Shown here piece after piece: positions 52,501-62,500 of a stretch of 64,000 nt of DNA (positions are counted from its first letter, which is position 1; each line of letters starts with the position of its first letter). A program made the position numbers and the translations under genes. The notes below the pieces were generated by a model. That model saw only the letters and a list, made by a program, of their open reading frames with translations. It searched no databases and had not been told where the DNA came from. Source of the stretch: Psychroflexus aestuariivivens (GTDB taxonomy: Bacteria > Bacteroidota > Bacteroidia > Flavobacteriales > Flavobacteriaceae); assembly GCF_004010055.1 (NCBI RefSeq), contig NZ_RQVT01000061.1:124001-188000 (forward strand). Reading direction: 5' to 3'.

Positions 52501-54940
52501 GCTCGGTACCGTCAGAATCTAAAACAATAAATTCATCAAAATTATTTTCAACTTGACCTGAATTCACACTTAAATTTAAATTTGTACCATCATTACTGAT
52601 ATAAGTAAATTCTTCAACTTCACCACTATTATAACAAAATACAGTATTGACTGGCGTTCCTGTACAATCTACTAAATTTTCTGTACACTCCTCTTGTACA
52701 AATGTACCTGAAGTCAATTCACAATTTGAGTCTTGATTGTTTTCTACAGTAAATTCAACCTCTGCACCATTAGCATAAGGCCCAAACTGAACAATTCCTG
52801 GGGCAGAAACTGTTTCTGCTGGATTGCCTTGATTGTCTGTAATATCTAAATCTGTAGCAGACCCTAAATCTATAACATCAACATCAACAAAAAACTGCGG
52901 CGCATTCAAACAGTCACTGATCAATTCATATTCAACTTGTGGATTTGTACAAGTTGCACAAGACACTGTTAAATCTATAGGATCATAACCATTACCACCA
53001 CAATTTACAGAACCGTCTGAATCAATTAAAATTGTAATCTCATCTCCCGTGGATTGAAAAGATTGTCCAGAAATATCTCCGCCATCATTAAACAATTCTG
53101 TACCATCTGTGTCTAAAACTATAAAATCGTCACAACAAGTTTCTAAGAAACCTGAGTTTATATTTAAATTCAGTGATGAGCCATCGGAACTCACGTAAGT
53201 GATTTCAAAATCCTCATTATCTTCATAACAATAATTTAAGTTAACTGGTCCATCTGTACAATCAACCTCTTCTATTGTACAAAATTCTTGAGTAAGAATC
53301 TGACTAGCGGAAGAACAATTCGCATCAGAAGTATTTTCTACTGTAATCAGCACTTCAGTTCCGTTAGTATAAGGACCAAAAGAATAAGTTCCAGTAGCAT
53401 CTGCAGTAACAACTGCCGAACCTTGATCATCAGATATTTCTAAATCATCAGTTCCGCCAAGATTAGTGATTTCAACATCTACCAGAAATTGAGGACCATT
53501 TAAACAATCCTGGACAACTGCATAATTCACAATTGGGTTTACACAATCTGGCATCTCCAGAAAAGTCACATCATCGATCAAAATATCGTTATAAAATGTA
53601 AATCCACCTGAATCATCTCCTGTAACAGTAAATCTTACTTGAGTTGCCGAAGTAATTGTATAGCCAGAAATATCAATCACATACTGAGACCAGTTTTCAC
53701 CTAAAGTTTGGCTAATATTTAAAACATTCTCCCAACCATTATCTGTATTAATTTCAACATCTATAATATTTACTGCATCGTCATTCGTATTATTTGAAAA
53801 CAAGTAAAACTCAACTGCAGCTGCAGTTAAGCTTGAAACATCCACTAAAGGCGAAGTCAAAGTACTGACATCATCATTAGAATTATCAGAACCATCCAAC
53901 CAGGCATAATTTGTCCCGCCTCCAGGCGTATGATCTAAAACATCTGTAGCTGCATAATCAGCACCAGTACTAAAGTCCCAAGCATTGTCACCTCCCTGAG
54001 ACCAGCAATTCGGAATACTATTACTTGCAAAATCTTCAGACCATGGCAAAGCAAACACAGTACATTCTGTGGTAAAGGTAAAAGGACCAGCCAATTCACT
54101 TTCTTCACCCCCAGCACAAACTGCTTTTACATAAAAATGATAATCTGTCGCTGGGTTTAAACTTGTAATATTTTCACCTAAAACTCCATCGTTGTCAGAA
54201 ATTGTAGTTCCTTCTGAGTCAGGATTAAAACCTGCTTCACCATACACAATCTCCCATTCAGTTTCAGCATCTCCTGGCGTCCATGAAAGATCTGCTTCAG
54301 AAGAAGTAACGTTTTCTGCCACAAGAAGTGATGGCATAACGCATGTTACCTCGTAAATTTCAACATTATCAATATACCAACCATCTCTTTGAATAGAAAG
54401 ATCACTATCAAGTCTAAACCGAACCACTACATCATCGGTCATATAATTCGACAAATCGAAAAATTCGCGTTTCCACCAAGCATTTTGAACAGGCACATCT
54501 GTTGTTCCCCATTCTGGATAAGAATCCTCATCAAAAGACGAACTCCCTTCTAAAATTGCATCTCCAATATATTCGGCAGCTTGAAATTCTTGAAAAGTAG
54601 CACCTCCATCAGTAGAAATTTCAACGAATGCTTCATCCCAACCACCTTCAGTTTTAGCAATGTGCCAAAAGGAAAGCTGCGGATTAGTTAAACCAGTTAA
54701 ATCTAAGGAATTAGTTACAAAAAGTATATTATTCTCATCATCAAGATATTGATTATGAGCTGACTGCACGCCTTCTTGAAAAAAAGAAGTATTAATTACC
54801 CAATCAGAGCCATTGGCTGCATCATTAGAAAAAGTCCCTAACCCAGACTCGAAGTCTTCTGAAAAAACTTGAGCATTAAGTGAACTTACTCCTAATAGTA
54901 ATGTCAATAAACAAAGACAAGCTTGTAAATATGTTCTCAT
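49553..54940 (-). CDS. Giant T9SS type B cargo protein, modular adhesin-like
   Basis: The 1795-residue protein begins with a signal peptide (1-23). A choice-of-anchor J/MAM-like beta domain comes first (about 25-200), then a fibronectin III domain (about 205-290) and a second anchor-J-like domain (about 300-475). Three repeats of a cysteine-rich two-part module follow (about 475-965, units ending in DLTVSCATC). A region beginning CAPDAGQALVFQN comes next (about 970-1150), then Ig/PKD-like repeats (about 1170-1700) with VDLGGD.. openings. The gliding-motility-associated type B domain (1705-1795, GISPNGDGFNDNLDL, GTYFYVIKLED) ends it. It is first gene of the surface operon and probably an adhesin exposed outside the cell. 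Confidence 0.92.
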   Translation of the reverse strand: MRTYLQACLCLLTLLLGVSSLNAQVFSEDFESGLGTFSNDAANGSDWVINTSFFQEGVQSAHNQYLDDENNILFVTNSLDLTGLTNPQLSFWHIAKTEGGWDEAFVEISTDGGATFQEFQAAEYIGDAILEGSSSFDEDSYPEWGTTDVPVQNAWWKREFFDLSNYMTDDVVVRFRLDSDLSIQRDGWYIDNVEIYEVTCVMPSLLVAENVTSSEADLSWTPGDAETEWEIVYGEAGFNPDSEGTTISDNDGVLGENITSLNPATDYHFYVKAVCAGGEESELAGPFTFTTECTVFALPWSEDFASNSIPNCWSQGGDNAWDFSTGADYAATDVLDHTPGGGTNYAWLDGSDNSNDDVSTLTSPLVDVSSLTAAAVEFYLFSNNTNDDAVNIIDVEINTDNGWENVLNISQTLGENWSQYVIDISGYTITSATQVRFTVTGDDSGGFTFYNDILIDDVTFLEMPDCVNPIVNYAVVQDCLNGPQFLVDVEITNLGGTDDLEISDDQGSAVVTADATGTYSFGPYTNGTEVLITVENTSDANCSSASQILTQEFCTIEEVDCTDGPVNLNYCYEDNEDFEITYVSSDGSSLNLNINSGFLETCCDDFIVLDTDGTELFNDGGDISGQSFQSTGDEITILIDSDGSVNCGGNGYDPIDLTVSCATCTNPQVEYELISDCLNAPQFFVDVDVIDLGSATDLDITDNQGNPAETVSAPGIVQFGPYANGAEVEFTVENNQDSNCELTSGTFVQEECTENLVDCTGTPVNTVFCYNSGEVEEFTYISNDGTNLNLSVNSGQVENNFDEFIVLDSDGTELYNGYGNAGDLSGLNFQSSGDEITVQVTPDGSISCQQSGYTPIDLTVSCATCTNPQVEYVVVDNCTDDDTGFFVDVTVQDLGSLSEIEIVSNQGDAPVSVTSPTTETFGPYDLGTSVEFTIDNDEDTNCVLTSQSYTLQSCGCNGPVPFCAPDAGQALVFQNVSDESDTEADPNLSDYGCLGTQPNPVWYYMQVEESGELVFQIEQATGFDEDTGELTGTFLDVDFIAWGPFTDTEYCDSLDSCSNCGSNTFDDGYPYGNVVDCSYDAQSSETFTIPNAQEGEIYAVLITNFNGAPGFISLGQTNSDDNDAGSTDCDIVTNTDIEICEGEEAILESEAPDPNQQHQWFVFNETTQEFEPIMGANTSTYIATDEGLYQVQYIENNVDVVLEEFTVVFIPAPEVNLPDSASICEGETLDVDATVLNPEEFDLIEYQWLFDGNEIIGETNPIFTLDQAGIYTLEVTTTIGTPGDEDAQVCVQTFEIDTQQGNFTVDLGGDQDICGNGDYEIIAEVTDVDPDADISYLWGEGEDTASITVDETGIYQVTVTVNGCSITESVDITFIENPEFDLGGDQSLCDATDAVIQPQFTIGNPADATFEWSTSEITETITVTESGVYELTVTIDGCSTTESVEYTFNESPVVDLGGDVELCDTEDAEITANITSGDSTNATYEWSTGEDTQSITVSETNIYTVTITTEAGCSTVESVEYIFNESPIIDLGEDIVSCDLNGITLDATPSNFDPNNTLYEWYLNGELLPGENLEDLNTEPFGFGNYEVIAYSDSQDCSATSSVNITERDDIAVNLEINPDRTQFCEGESIDFTASLVNASPDEVDFVWFVNGSVESAETAQNFEAYEFEGETVTIAVEASINGACVQTASVELNGYENNQGCVITQGISPNGDGFNDNLDLAYLDDRTGIASLEIFNRYGRSVFKQNNYRDEFFGQNESGDELTTGTYFYVIKLEDNDPVFGIEKKGWIYINKEK

Positions 54941-55218
54941 TTTTAATTGTGTTATTTTAAGCCGTGAAGATAAAAAAATTGTTACAACGACGTTAAATAT
55001 ACTTGAAATTTTTTAGTTTAAATTTAAGAAGAAAAGATTAATTAAATGATTTCAAAGTATTTAAACAAAAATATTAACTCAATTTCAGGAATTCAGCAGA
55101 AAGGTATTAATAATAATACCAAATATTTTTTATACCAAAATTTCTATTTATTTTCCAAAAACTTAAATTCCTAAAGTAAATGAAGTATTTTTTATAATTT
55201 CGTCAAATAAAATAAATC

Positions 55219-56451
55219 ATGTTAGACAATACAGATATTACATACGAAAAAGCCGTTCTTATCGGTATCGTTAACCAATTTCAGAATGAGGAGAAATCTA
55301 AAGAATATTTAGATGAACTTGAATTTCTGACTTATACTGCAGGAGGCGAAGTGCTGAAACGCTATCAACAAAAACTTGATGTTCCCAATCCAAAAACTTT
55401 CATTGGTAAAGGAAAAATGGAAGAAGTTCGTGCTTTTGTTCAGGAGAACGAAGTTGGCACAGCTATATTTGATGATGAACTCTCGCCAGCACAGCAAAAA
55501 AATATAGAAAAAATCTTAAAATGCAAAGTTGTAGACAGAACCTATCTTATCCTAGATATTTTTGCTCAACGTGCTAAAACAAGTTATGCCAGAACCCAAG
55601 TTGAATTGGCGCAATACGAATATTTACTACCGCGTTTGGCAGGACTTTGGACTCACTTAGAAAGACAACGTGGAGGAATTGGAATGCGTGGTCCAGGTGA
55701 AACAGAAATCGAAACAGACCGTAGAATTGTTCGAGATAAAATCACTTTGCTCAAAAAGAAACTTGACACCATAGATAAACAAATGGCGGTTCAGCGTGGT
55801 AATCGTGGCAGCTTGGTTCGTGTGGCTTTGGTAGGCTATACGAACGTTGGAAAATCCACTTTGATGAATGTAATCAGTAAAAGTGAAGTTTTTGCAGAAA
55901 ATAAACTTTTTGCAACTTTGGACACCACAGTCCGTAAAGTAGTGATTAGAAACTTACCGTTTTTAATGACAGACACTGTTGGTTTCATCAGGAAATTGCC
56001 AACGCAACTTGTAGAATCATTCAAATCTACATTAGATGAAGTGCGAGAGTCTGATTTGCTGCTTCATATTGTCGATATTTCTCATAAAAATTTTGAAGAC
56101 CACATCGATTCTGTGAATAGTATTCTGGCAGAAATTGAAGCCAATGACAAACCATGTATTATGGTTTTCAATAAAATTGATGATTATGAGCCAGAAACCA
56201 TTGATGACGATGATCTTGCTACAGAAAAAACTAAGCAACACTACACTCTAGAGGAATGGAAAAAAACCTGGATGCAAAAAGTTGGGGATAACGTCTTATT
56301 CATATCTGCCTTAGAAAAGGAAAATATCGAAGAATTCAGAAAAAAACTATATGAAGCAGTAAGAGAAATTCATATTACTAGATTTCCCTACAATAATTTT
56401 TTATATCCAGAATACGATGCTTACGAAGGAGACGACGATGACAATCAATAA
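55219..56451 (+). CDS. hflX: GTPase HflX
   Basis: Ribosome-associated GTPase that helps rescue or split stressed ribosomes. The 410-residue protein has the N-terminal HflX domain (FIGKGKMEEV at 61-70 and DDELSPAQQKNIE), a linker with GGIGMRGPGETEIETDRR (152-169), and the GTPase domain. In the GTPase domain G1 is VGYTNVGKSTL (205-215), G3 is DTVGFIRKLP and G4 is NKID. The C-terminus is acidic (EGDDDDNQ). It is a single gene. Its stop abuts that of the convergent response regulator with no gap. Confidence 0.95.
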   Translation: MLDNTDITYEKAVLIGIVNQFQNEEKSKEYLDELEFLTYTAGGEVLKRYQQKLDVPNPKTFIGKGKMEEVRAFVQENEVGTAIFDDELSPAQQKNIEKILKCKVVDRTYLILDIFAQRAKTSYARTQVELAQYEYLLPRLAGLWTHLERQRGGIGMRGPGETEIETDRRIVRDKITLLKKKLDTIDKQMAVQRGNRGSLVRVALVGYTNVGKSTLMNVISKSEVFAENKLFATLDTTVRKVVIRNLPFLMTDTVGFIRKLPTQLVESFKSTLDEVRESDLLLHIVDISHKNFEDHIDSVNSILAEIEANDKPCIMVFNKIDDYEPETIDDDDLATEKTKQHYTLEEWKKTWMQKVGDNVLFISALEKENIEEFRKKLYEAVREIHITRFPYNNFLYPEYDAYEGDDDDNQ

Positions 56452-56859
56452 CTATGATTTATAAAAATCTGCTAAATTAGGATGGGTTTTCAATTCGTGT
56501 AGTTTATCTACAGATATTGGTTTTTCAACAAAACCAGCTACTTCATCATAAGTCTCAGATTTTTCTTTATCTGCGGCATCTATAGAAGAAGTTACTATAA
56601 ATACGTGGCAAGATTCTGAAAGTCCATGCTCCGACAAAAGATCCAAAAAATCCCAACCATCTATACCTGGCATATTAACATCTAAAAAAATTACGAATTG
56701 TTTGTCTTTCGTTTTGGCAGACAATAAATAATCTAGCGTTTCTTGACCATCTAAAAAGGATTTTGGCGATTCAAAAAAGCCAGAGTGTTTCATCATACGC
56801 TCGTGTATGAAAAGCACCATTTTATCGTCATCTACATTAATTACTTCTAAATTCTTCAT
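56452..56859 (-). CDS. Single-domain response regulator
   Basis: The 135-residue protein is only a receiver domain: acidic pocket DDD near residues 10-12, the phospho-acceptor Asp in FVIFLDVNMPGIDGWDF (about 54-70), the conserved Thr/Ser in VFIVTSSID and the Lys in FVEKPIS. With no output domain, it should relay phosphate or act by binding another protein. It is the last gene of the two-component cluster and overlaps the REC-PAS-DHp gene by 23 bp. Confidence 0.88.
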   Translation of the reverse strand: MKNLEVINVDDDKMVLFIHERMMKHSGFFESPKSFLDGQETLDYLLSAKTKDKQFVIFLDVNMPGIDGWDFLDLLSEHGLSESCHVFIVTSSIDAADKEKSETYDEVAGFVEKPISVDKLHELKTHPNLADFYKS

Positions 56860-57877
56860 TGTTTTTTAGTTGGTTATTGAGTTTAACTTCTTCTGTTTTA
56901 CCTGAAATATCACGAATTATGTTGTCCAGTTCTTTTACTGAATCTTGAATTTCGTCAATCAAAATTTTATTTTCTTTTTCTGAACAAATTTTGTGTTTTA
57001 TTAAATCTACCATCCCTAAAATTCGAGATACCGGCGAACGGACTTTATGGGATTGAATCCACGCAATTTCTTTCAATTTTTCATTTTGTTTCTGCAAGGC
57101 TTTATAATACAAAGTACGCTCTGTCACATCATTGGCTAAAATAACTTTAGCTTTTCGACCCTGAAATTCTATAGACTTGCTCAATATTTCTACATCTATC
57201 AAATCTTCATTTTTCTTTTGATGTGTAAATCTTTCTTTAAATCGATAATTATCCTGATTTTTAATAAAATTCACCGCTTTTTTGAAACGCTTTAAAGTTG
57301 ATTTTGGACGAATTTCTGTAATATCCATGTTCAAAAATTCTTCTTCAGAATAGCCATAATTTTCAATCATCGCAGAATTAACGTCTAAAAACTTTAATGT
57401 CTCGATATCGTAAACATACATCGGTAAAGGGCTTAAATGAAATAAATCACTATAACGGCGTTCCGATTCTTCTATTTTTAGAATATTCCTTTGCTTTTCA
57501 ATATTATAGGTAATGCTTTTGAAAAGCGAAGCAGAAGTCAGCTCATCTTTTAGTAAATAATCTGAAATTCCAAATGATATAGATTTTATACAAAATTCTA
57601 AATTACAATATCCTGTCAAGATAATAACTGGCGTATTTTGGCTTAATTCAACGATTTCAGAAATCAGCTCTTCGCCATCTTTGTCGGGCAAAGTCAAATC
57701 TAGCAAAATAACATCAAAATCGGTTTGAGAGTTCAATACTTCTCTTGCCTCTTTGCATGTGTTAGCATGGTAAATTTCGGGAGATTCAATTTGGTCGTTG
57801 ATGTATTCTTCTACCAATAAAAAATCACCAGAATTATCTTCAACAACTAAAATTTTGTAATGTAACGCATGCTTCAT
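56837..57877 (-). CDS. REC-PAS-DHp protein lacking the kinase ATPase domain
   Basis: The 346-residue protein has an N-terminal receiver (1-125, phospho-acceptor Asp60 in DVILLDLTLPDKDG), a PAS domain (about 135-255, PLPMYVYDIETLKFLDVNSA), and a histidine-kinase dimerisation helix pair with the H-box IQSHKVRSPVSRI (His277). The chain then ends after about 70 more residues with no HATPase_c N, G1 or G2 box. It looks like a phosphotransfer or scaffolding element instead of a full kinase. I start at the ATG giving MKHALHYKILVVEDN; the frame is open 36 codons further, inside the upstream gene. It lies 2 bp after the receiver-only gene. Confidence 0.85.
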   Translation of the reverse strand: MKHALHYKILVVEDNSGDFLLVEEYINDQIESPEIYHANTCKEAREVLNSQTDFDVILLDLTLPDKDGEELISEIVELSQNTPVIILTGYCNLEFCIKSISFGISDYLLKDELTSASLFKSITYNIEKQRNILKIEESERRYSDLFHLSPLPMYVYDIETLKFLDVNSAMIENYGYSEEEFLNMDITEIRPKSTLKRFKKAVNFIKNQDNYRFKERFTHQKKNEDLIDVEILSKSIEFQGRKAKVILANDVTERTLYYKALQKQNEKLKEIAWIQSHKVRSPVSRILGMVDLIKHKICSEKENKILIDEIQDSVKELDNIIRDISGKTEEVKLNNQLKNNEEFRSN

Positions 57878-57879
57878 TT

Positions 57880-58314
57880 TTATATATTTTGTGTTGGTAA
57901 TTTGGTAAAACTCATCCAAAAATCCTCCACTTTCCTCATTGCCAAGTTGAAATTTACAGTATCCACAGGCTTTGTAATGTAGCAATTTGCAGAATTCAAA
58001 TAACTTTCGTTAATATCACTTTCTGATGAAGATGTTGTCAAAATTATAACTGGAATAGATTTCAGGTCATCATCGTTTTTGATGATTTTCAAAACTTCCA
58101 AGCCACTATATTTTGGCAGATTAATGTCTAACAAAATCAAATCAGGTCTGAATTCGTTGTGATAGGGTGTCAGCTTTTTCAGAAAATCTAAAGCAGATTT
58201 ACCGTCACGCACAACGCTTTGCCTTACAGGAACTTGACCTTCCTCCAAAGCTTCCGTAGTCAATAATATATCGCCTTCATTATCCTCTACTAGTAAAATT
58301 TTGATTGGTTTCAT
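57880..58314 (-). CDS. Rcp-like single-domain response regulator
   Basis: The 144-residue receiver domain begins KPIKILLVEDNEGDILLTTEAL, with the acidic pocket Glu-Asp, the phospho-acceptor Asp in DLILLDINLPKYSG, TTSSSESD and the Lys in CYITKPVD. The EDNEGD opening and long N-terminal helix are typical of the Rcp1 group that accepts phosphate from phytochrome-type kinases. I start at the ATG before KPIKILL; the open frame extends 18 codons upstream but overlaps the kinase gene end. It lies between the GAF kinase and the REC-PAS-DHp genes. Confidence 0.88.
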   Translation of the reverse strand: MKPIKILLVEDNEGDILLTTEALEEGQVPVRQSVVRDGKSALDFLKKLTPYHNEFRPDLILLDINLPKYSGLEVLKIIKNDDDLKSIPVIILTTSSSESDINESYLNSANCYITKPVDTVNFNLAMRKVEDFWMSFTKLPTQNI

Positions 58315-58324
58315 TGTCAATATA

Positions 58325-59527
58325 TTATAATTTTGGAATACTAAAACTAAATTTGCTGCCCTTACCAAATTCTGAGTCGACCCAAATATTACCTCCTAAA
58401 TTTATAATAATTTTTTTACTTACAGCCAAGCCTAAACCAATTCCGTCCTCAGAATTCTTATTTTGCTTAAAAAATGGGACGAATATTTTATTCAATTGCT
58501 CTTTTTTTACGCCCATGCCATTGTCTTTCACATGGAAAATCCATTTTGAGGCTCGCTCCTCCATCGAAATTTCAATATGAAGTGTTCGATCTTTTGACTT
58601 GTATTTAATTGCGTTATTGATCAAATTTCGTAAAACAATTGAAAATGGTGTTTTTTGCGTTTTAATTTCTGATAAATTATTGTAAGAAATTTCAATATCT
58701 TTCTTATAAATTTCAGGCAAATTCAACTTTATAATATCTCCAATAACTGACTTTGTGTCTATAACTTCTTCAACATTTTTGTTTGAGTCTATTTTGGCGA
58801 ATGTTAGCATTTCATTTATCAGTTCAGTCATTTGCTCTGAACTTTGAAATGCATATTCAATATATTTTTTGGAATCTTCACTTAAATTTGAAGATTTTTC
58901 CATTTTCAACAGTGATAAAAAACCGCTTATGCTAGAGATTGGAGATTTCAAATCGTGTGCAATTGTAAACATCAATTGTTCTGTCTGAGATTGATATGTT
59001 GAAATTATTTCTTGAGACTCGGTTAAATCTTCGGTTTTCTTACGTAACTCTAGCAAATTGATAACTAGTTTTGCTAATCTTTTAAGTCCATTGATTTGTT
59101 CTACATTCAAAACTTTTGGCTTGGTATCCAAAACGCACAAGGTGCCTAAAGCAAAGCCGTCGTCAGTAACTAAAGGCATACCAGCATAAAAACCAATTTT
59201 AGGTTTCTCAAGTACTAGTGGATTGTCTTTAAATCTTTCATCTAAGGATGCGTCGTTAACAATCATCATTTTGTTTGGATTAAGAATAGCATGTGCACAA
59301 AACGCTAAATCTCTAGGAGTTTCACTAACTTCCAATCCTTTTTTAGACTTAAAAAACTGTCTATCTGCATCCAAAAGGGAAATCAAAGAAATTTTAGTGC
59401 CGCAAATATTTGATGCCAAAGCAGTAATATTATCATAATCTTCTTCTGGTAAAGTATCTAATATATTATAGCGCTCCAGTGCTTCAAGTCTATCCTCTTC
59501 ATTTTCGGGTTTAGGTGCCATTATCAT
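58325..59527 (-). CDS. GAF-domain histidine kinase
   Basis: Cytosolic sensor kinase of 400 residues from MIMAPKPEN, with an ATG two codons later as alternative. A GAF domain (about 25-165, FCAHAILNPNKMMIVNDASLD) senses a ligand or light-absorbing cofactor. A HisKA domain with FTIAHDLKSPISSI (the phosphorylated His) follows. The HATPase_c catalytic domain comes last, with NLINNAIKY, DNGMGVKKEQLN and GIGLGLAVSKKII. No membrane segment is visible. It follows the giant PAS kinase by 4 bp and precedes the Rcp-like regulator by 10 bp, its probable direct partner. Confidence 0.9.
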   Translation of the reverse strand: MIMAPKPENEEDRLEALERYNILDTLPEEDYDNITALASNICGTKISLISLLDADRQFFKSKKGLEVSETPRDLAFCAHAILNPNKMMIVNDASLDERFKDNPLVLEKPKIGFYAGMPLVTDDGFALGTLCVLDTKPKVLNVEQINGLKRLAKLVINLLELRKKTEDLTESQEIISTYQSQTEQLMFTIAHDLKSPISSISGFLSLLKMEKSSNLSEDSKKYIEYAFQSSEQMTELINEMLTFAKIDSNKNVEEVIDTKSVIGDIIKLNLPEIYKKDIEISYNNLSEIKTQKTPFSIVLRNLINNAIKYKSKDRTLHIEISMEERASKWIFHVKDNGMGVKKEQLNKIFVPFFKQNKNSEDGIGLGLAVSKKIIINLGGNIWVDSEFGKGSKFSFSIPKL

Positions 59528-59531
59528 ATTG

Positions 59532-62500
59532 CTATATTTTTTTTGGTATCGTAAAAAAGAATGTTGTTCCAACATCTAGATCGGATTTTAACCAAATTTT
59601 ACCGCCCAAGTTATCAATAATTTTTTTAGTAATTGCCAATCCAATACCTGTTCCAGAATATTCATTTTGCTGATGCAATCTTTTAAAAATAGTAAAAATT
59701 TTCTTGTAATACGAAGCTTCAATACCTATTCCGTTATCTTCTATTGAAAATTGAAAATGTTTATCTTTCTCCTTACATCTTATATTTATAATAGGTGACT
59801 GATTTTTCTTATGGTATTTTAATGCATTATCGATTAAATTATACAACACTTGTCTAATTTCTCCTTCGGTACAAATTATTTCTGGAAGTTTTCCTGTAAT
59901 TATTTCAGCCTTTGTCTGTTCTACTCTCTCCTTAAGCAAAACCCTTATATCTTGAATTACCTCGTTAACATCTATTTGTTTGATTTTTCCAAAATCTCTG
60001 CCTATCCTTGAAAATTCCAACAAATCCAAAATAATCTGTCGCATGCGTTTGGCACCATCCACAGCAAAATAAATATATTGTTGTGCTTTTTCGTCCAATT
60101 CTGTTTTATACTTTTCTTCAAGTCTGGACAAAAAGCCAGTTACCATTCTTAAAGGTTCTTGCAAATCGTGTGATGCAACGTAAGCAAATTGCTCTAAGTC
60201 TTTGTTTGAAATCTCCAGTGCTTTAGCTCGCTTTTTCAATTCAAGATTTAGTTTTTCTAAAGATTTCTGATAAGATTTTAAATCTGAAATATCTTGAATC
60301 GCTCCTACCATTCGGATTGGTTTATTGTCTTCATTCCTAATAATGGATCCTCTATCAATTACATCGGCATAGGTGTCATCTTTTCTTTTGAATCTATAAT
60401 CCGCACGCCAAAAATCTTCTTTTGAATTATTCAAAGCTGATTCAAAAGAAGACAGCACACGATCATAATCTTCTGGGTGGAGACGTTGTGACCAACTCTC
60501 TATTTCATTACCAAATTCTTCTGGTTCATAACCAAACAAACCTTTTAAACCTTGACTCCAAATTATGCGGTCGCTCTCTAAATCGAGATCCCAAATAACA
60601 TCATTAATCGCTTCTGAAACGCGCCGAAACTTTTCATTTGAGGATTTAATTTTATCAATGTTTTTTTTCTGCTCTGTAATATCTTTAAAATAAACGGAAA
60701 GTATGTCTTTTGAAGGATAAGCATTCACTTCAAACCAAGAATTTAAAGGTTCAAAATAGGATTCAAAATGAACTGATTTTTTGGTTTCAAAAGCTATTAA
60801 ATACTGTTTTTTAAATACGTCTGCGCTATCTTGATCGAAAAATTCCCAAATATTTTTTTTGATAATTTTGTCTTTTTCAACTCTCAAATTAATTTCAGCT
60901 TGTGCATTCCAATAAGTGACTTTCCATTTTTTATCCACCGCAAAAAAACCATCTGAAATGCTTTCGAGAATTTCATTTTTTTCTTCAAGAATTCTCAACT
61001 GTTTGAGTTGCGCTGTTTTTCGTTCGTTTATATTTTGGACTGAACCAAAAACACGATTACAAACACCACCTACACATTCAACATCACTAATAATTCTAAC
61101 CCAAATAGGCTCCTGACCTTTTGGTGTAATCTGGGTTTCAAAATTTTGCTGAAGTTCTTCTTCAATCCATTTTTCGCCTTTATTACGCAAGACTTGCAGG
61201 TCGTTTTGGAGTTGAAGTAATTCTAAAGTATCTTTAATAGAAGGTTGCTTTTCGTCTGGCAAATTAAAAATAGTTTTGGCAACATCTGACCAAAATGTTT
61301 TGCCAGTTTCTAAGTTCACCTCCCAATTACCAATAGCAGCTAATTGATTTGTTCTTGCAAGAAGTTGTTCTAATCTTATCTTTTCAGAAATATCCTTACC
61401 AACACAATAAAAATCACTTGACTTGTCAGACTTTGAAATCGTCCACGCAATATACAATTCTTCTCCTGATTTTCTAAGTAGCCGGCTTTCAAAATACACT
61501 GTCTCTACACCAGATTGTAGCTGAAGAAAATTGTTTATAATCAATTCATGGTCAGCAATTGGAATGAAATCAAATAAAGGTTTGTCTAATAAATTTTGTT
61601 CTTGAAAACCTAAAATTTTAGCAGCTTTAGTGTTTACTTTTTTCAGATAAGCATTTTTCCCAGCGATGCACATAAAATCTGGTGCAAAATCAAAAAACTG
61701 ATTAAGCTCGTCTTCGCTTTGTTTTCTTCGAATTTCAGCACCGAGATTTATTGGAAAGTTTTCAAATAAATTACGCAAGGTTTGCTCCTGATTATACTGA
61801 TGAGAAAAACCAAGTAAAAGAACGCCTAAAATCTTGTCGTCTCCAATAATTGGAAATCCAAAAGCATCTTTCAAATCTACAAGTTTCCCTGCAGATTTTC
61901 TAATCCAATCTTCGGAATCACTGATGTTTTCCCAAAATTGCATTTTTTTATTTTTCAGAATAATCCCGGGTAAACCTTCACCTTTTTCAAATTTTTTAGT
62001 ATCTGCTGAATTCTCATAAAATTCAGTCATTTTTGGGTTTTTATAAGATTCTGCAAAAAGTCGCAATTTGTCTTGGCTAGAGTTTGTCGTCCAAATTTCA
62101 GCTAAAGAAAAATCAACAATATTGTGAATTTCATCCAAAATCTCGACAAATATTTCATTCAGGTTTTTAGATTGGTGAAATGCTCTATGAGTGAATGCAG
62201 CTAATTCTCCTTGGTGCTCACGAGTTTTTTTAGCTGTAATGTCTCTTTGGATAGACACCCAATGCGTGTACCAACCATTTTGATCTGCGATTGGCGTAAA
62301 AGATATGCTGTTCCAAAATTCTTTTCCACTTTTAGTGTAATTGATCATTTCAACATTGCAGGCATCCCAAGCACTTAGTTTTTTTTCAAGTTCTTCAATT
62401 ACTGTTTTACTAGTTCGTTTGCCATAAGTCAACATTACTTTCTTGCCAATAATTTCTTGTACACTATAACCACTTAAATCTGCGAAACTTTGGTTGGCAA

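Noticed and set aside
52400-52900. Phase-variable or recombination cassette in the giant adhesin gene
   Set aside because: The repeated modules are similar but there are no homopolymer tracts, inverted crossover sites or invertase genes nearby that would support phase variation.
57878-57985. Long upstream extension of the REC-PAS-DHp protein
   Set aside because: It falls inside the end of the preceding response-regulator gene; the receiver domain begins at MKHALHYKILVVEDN.
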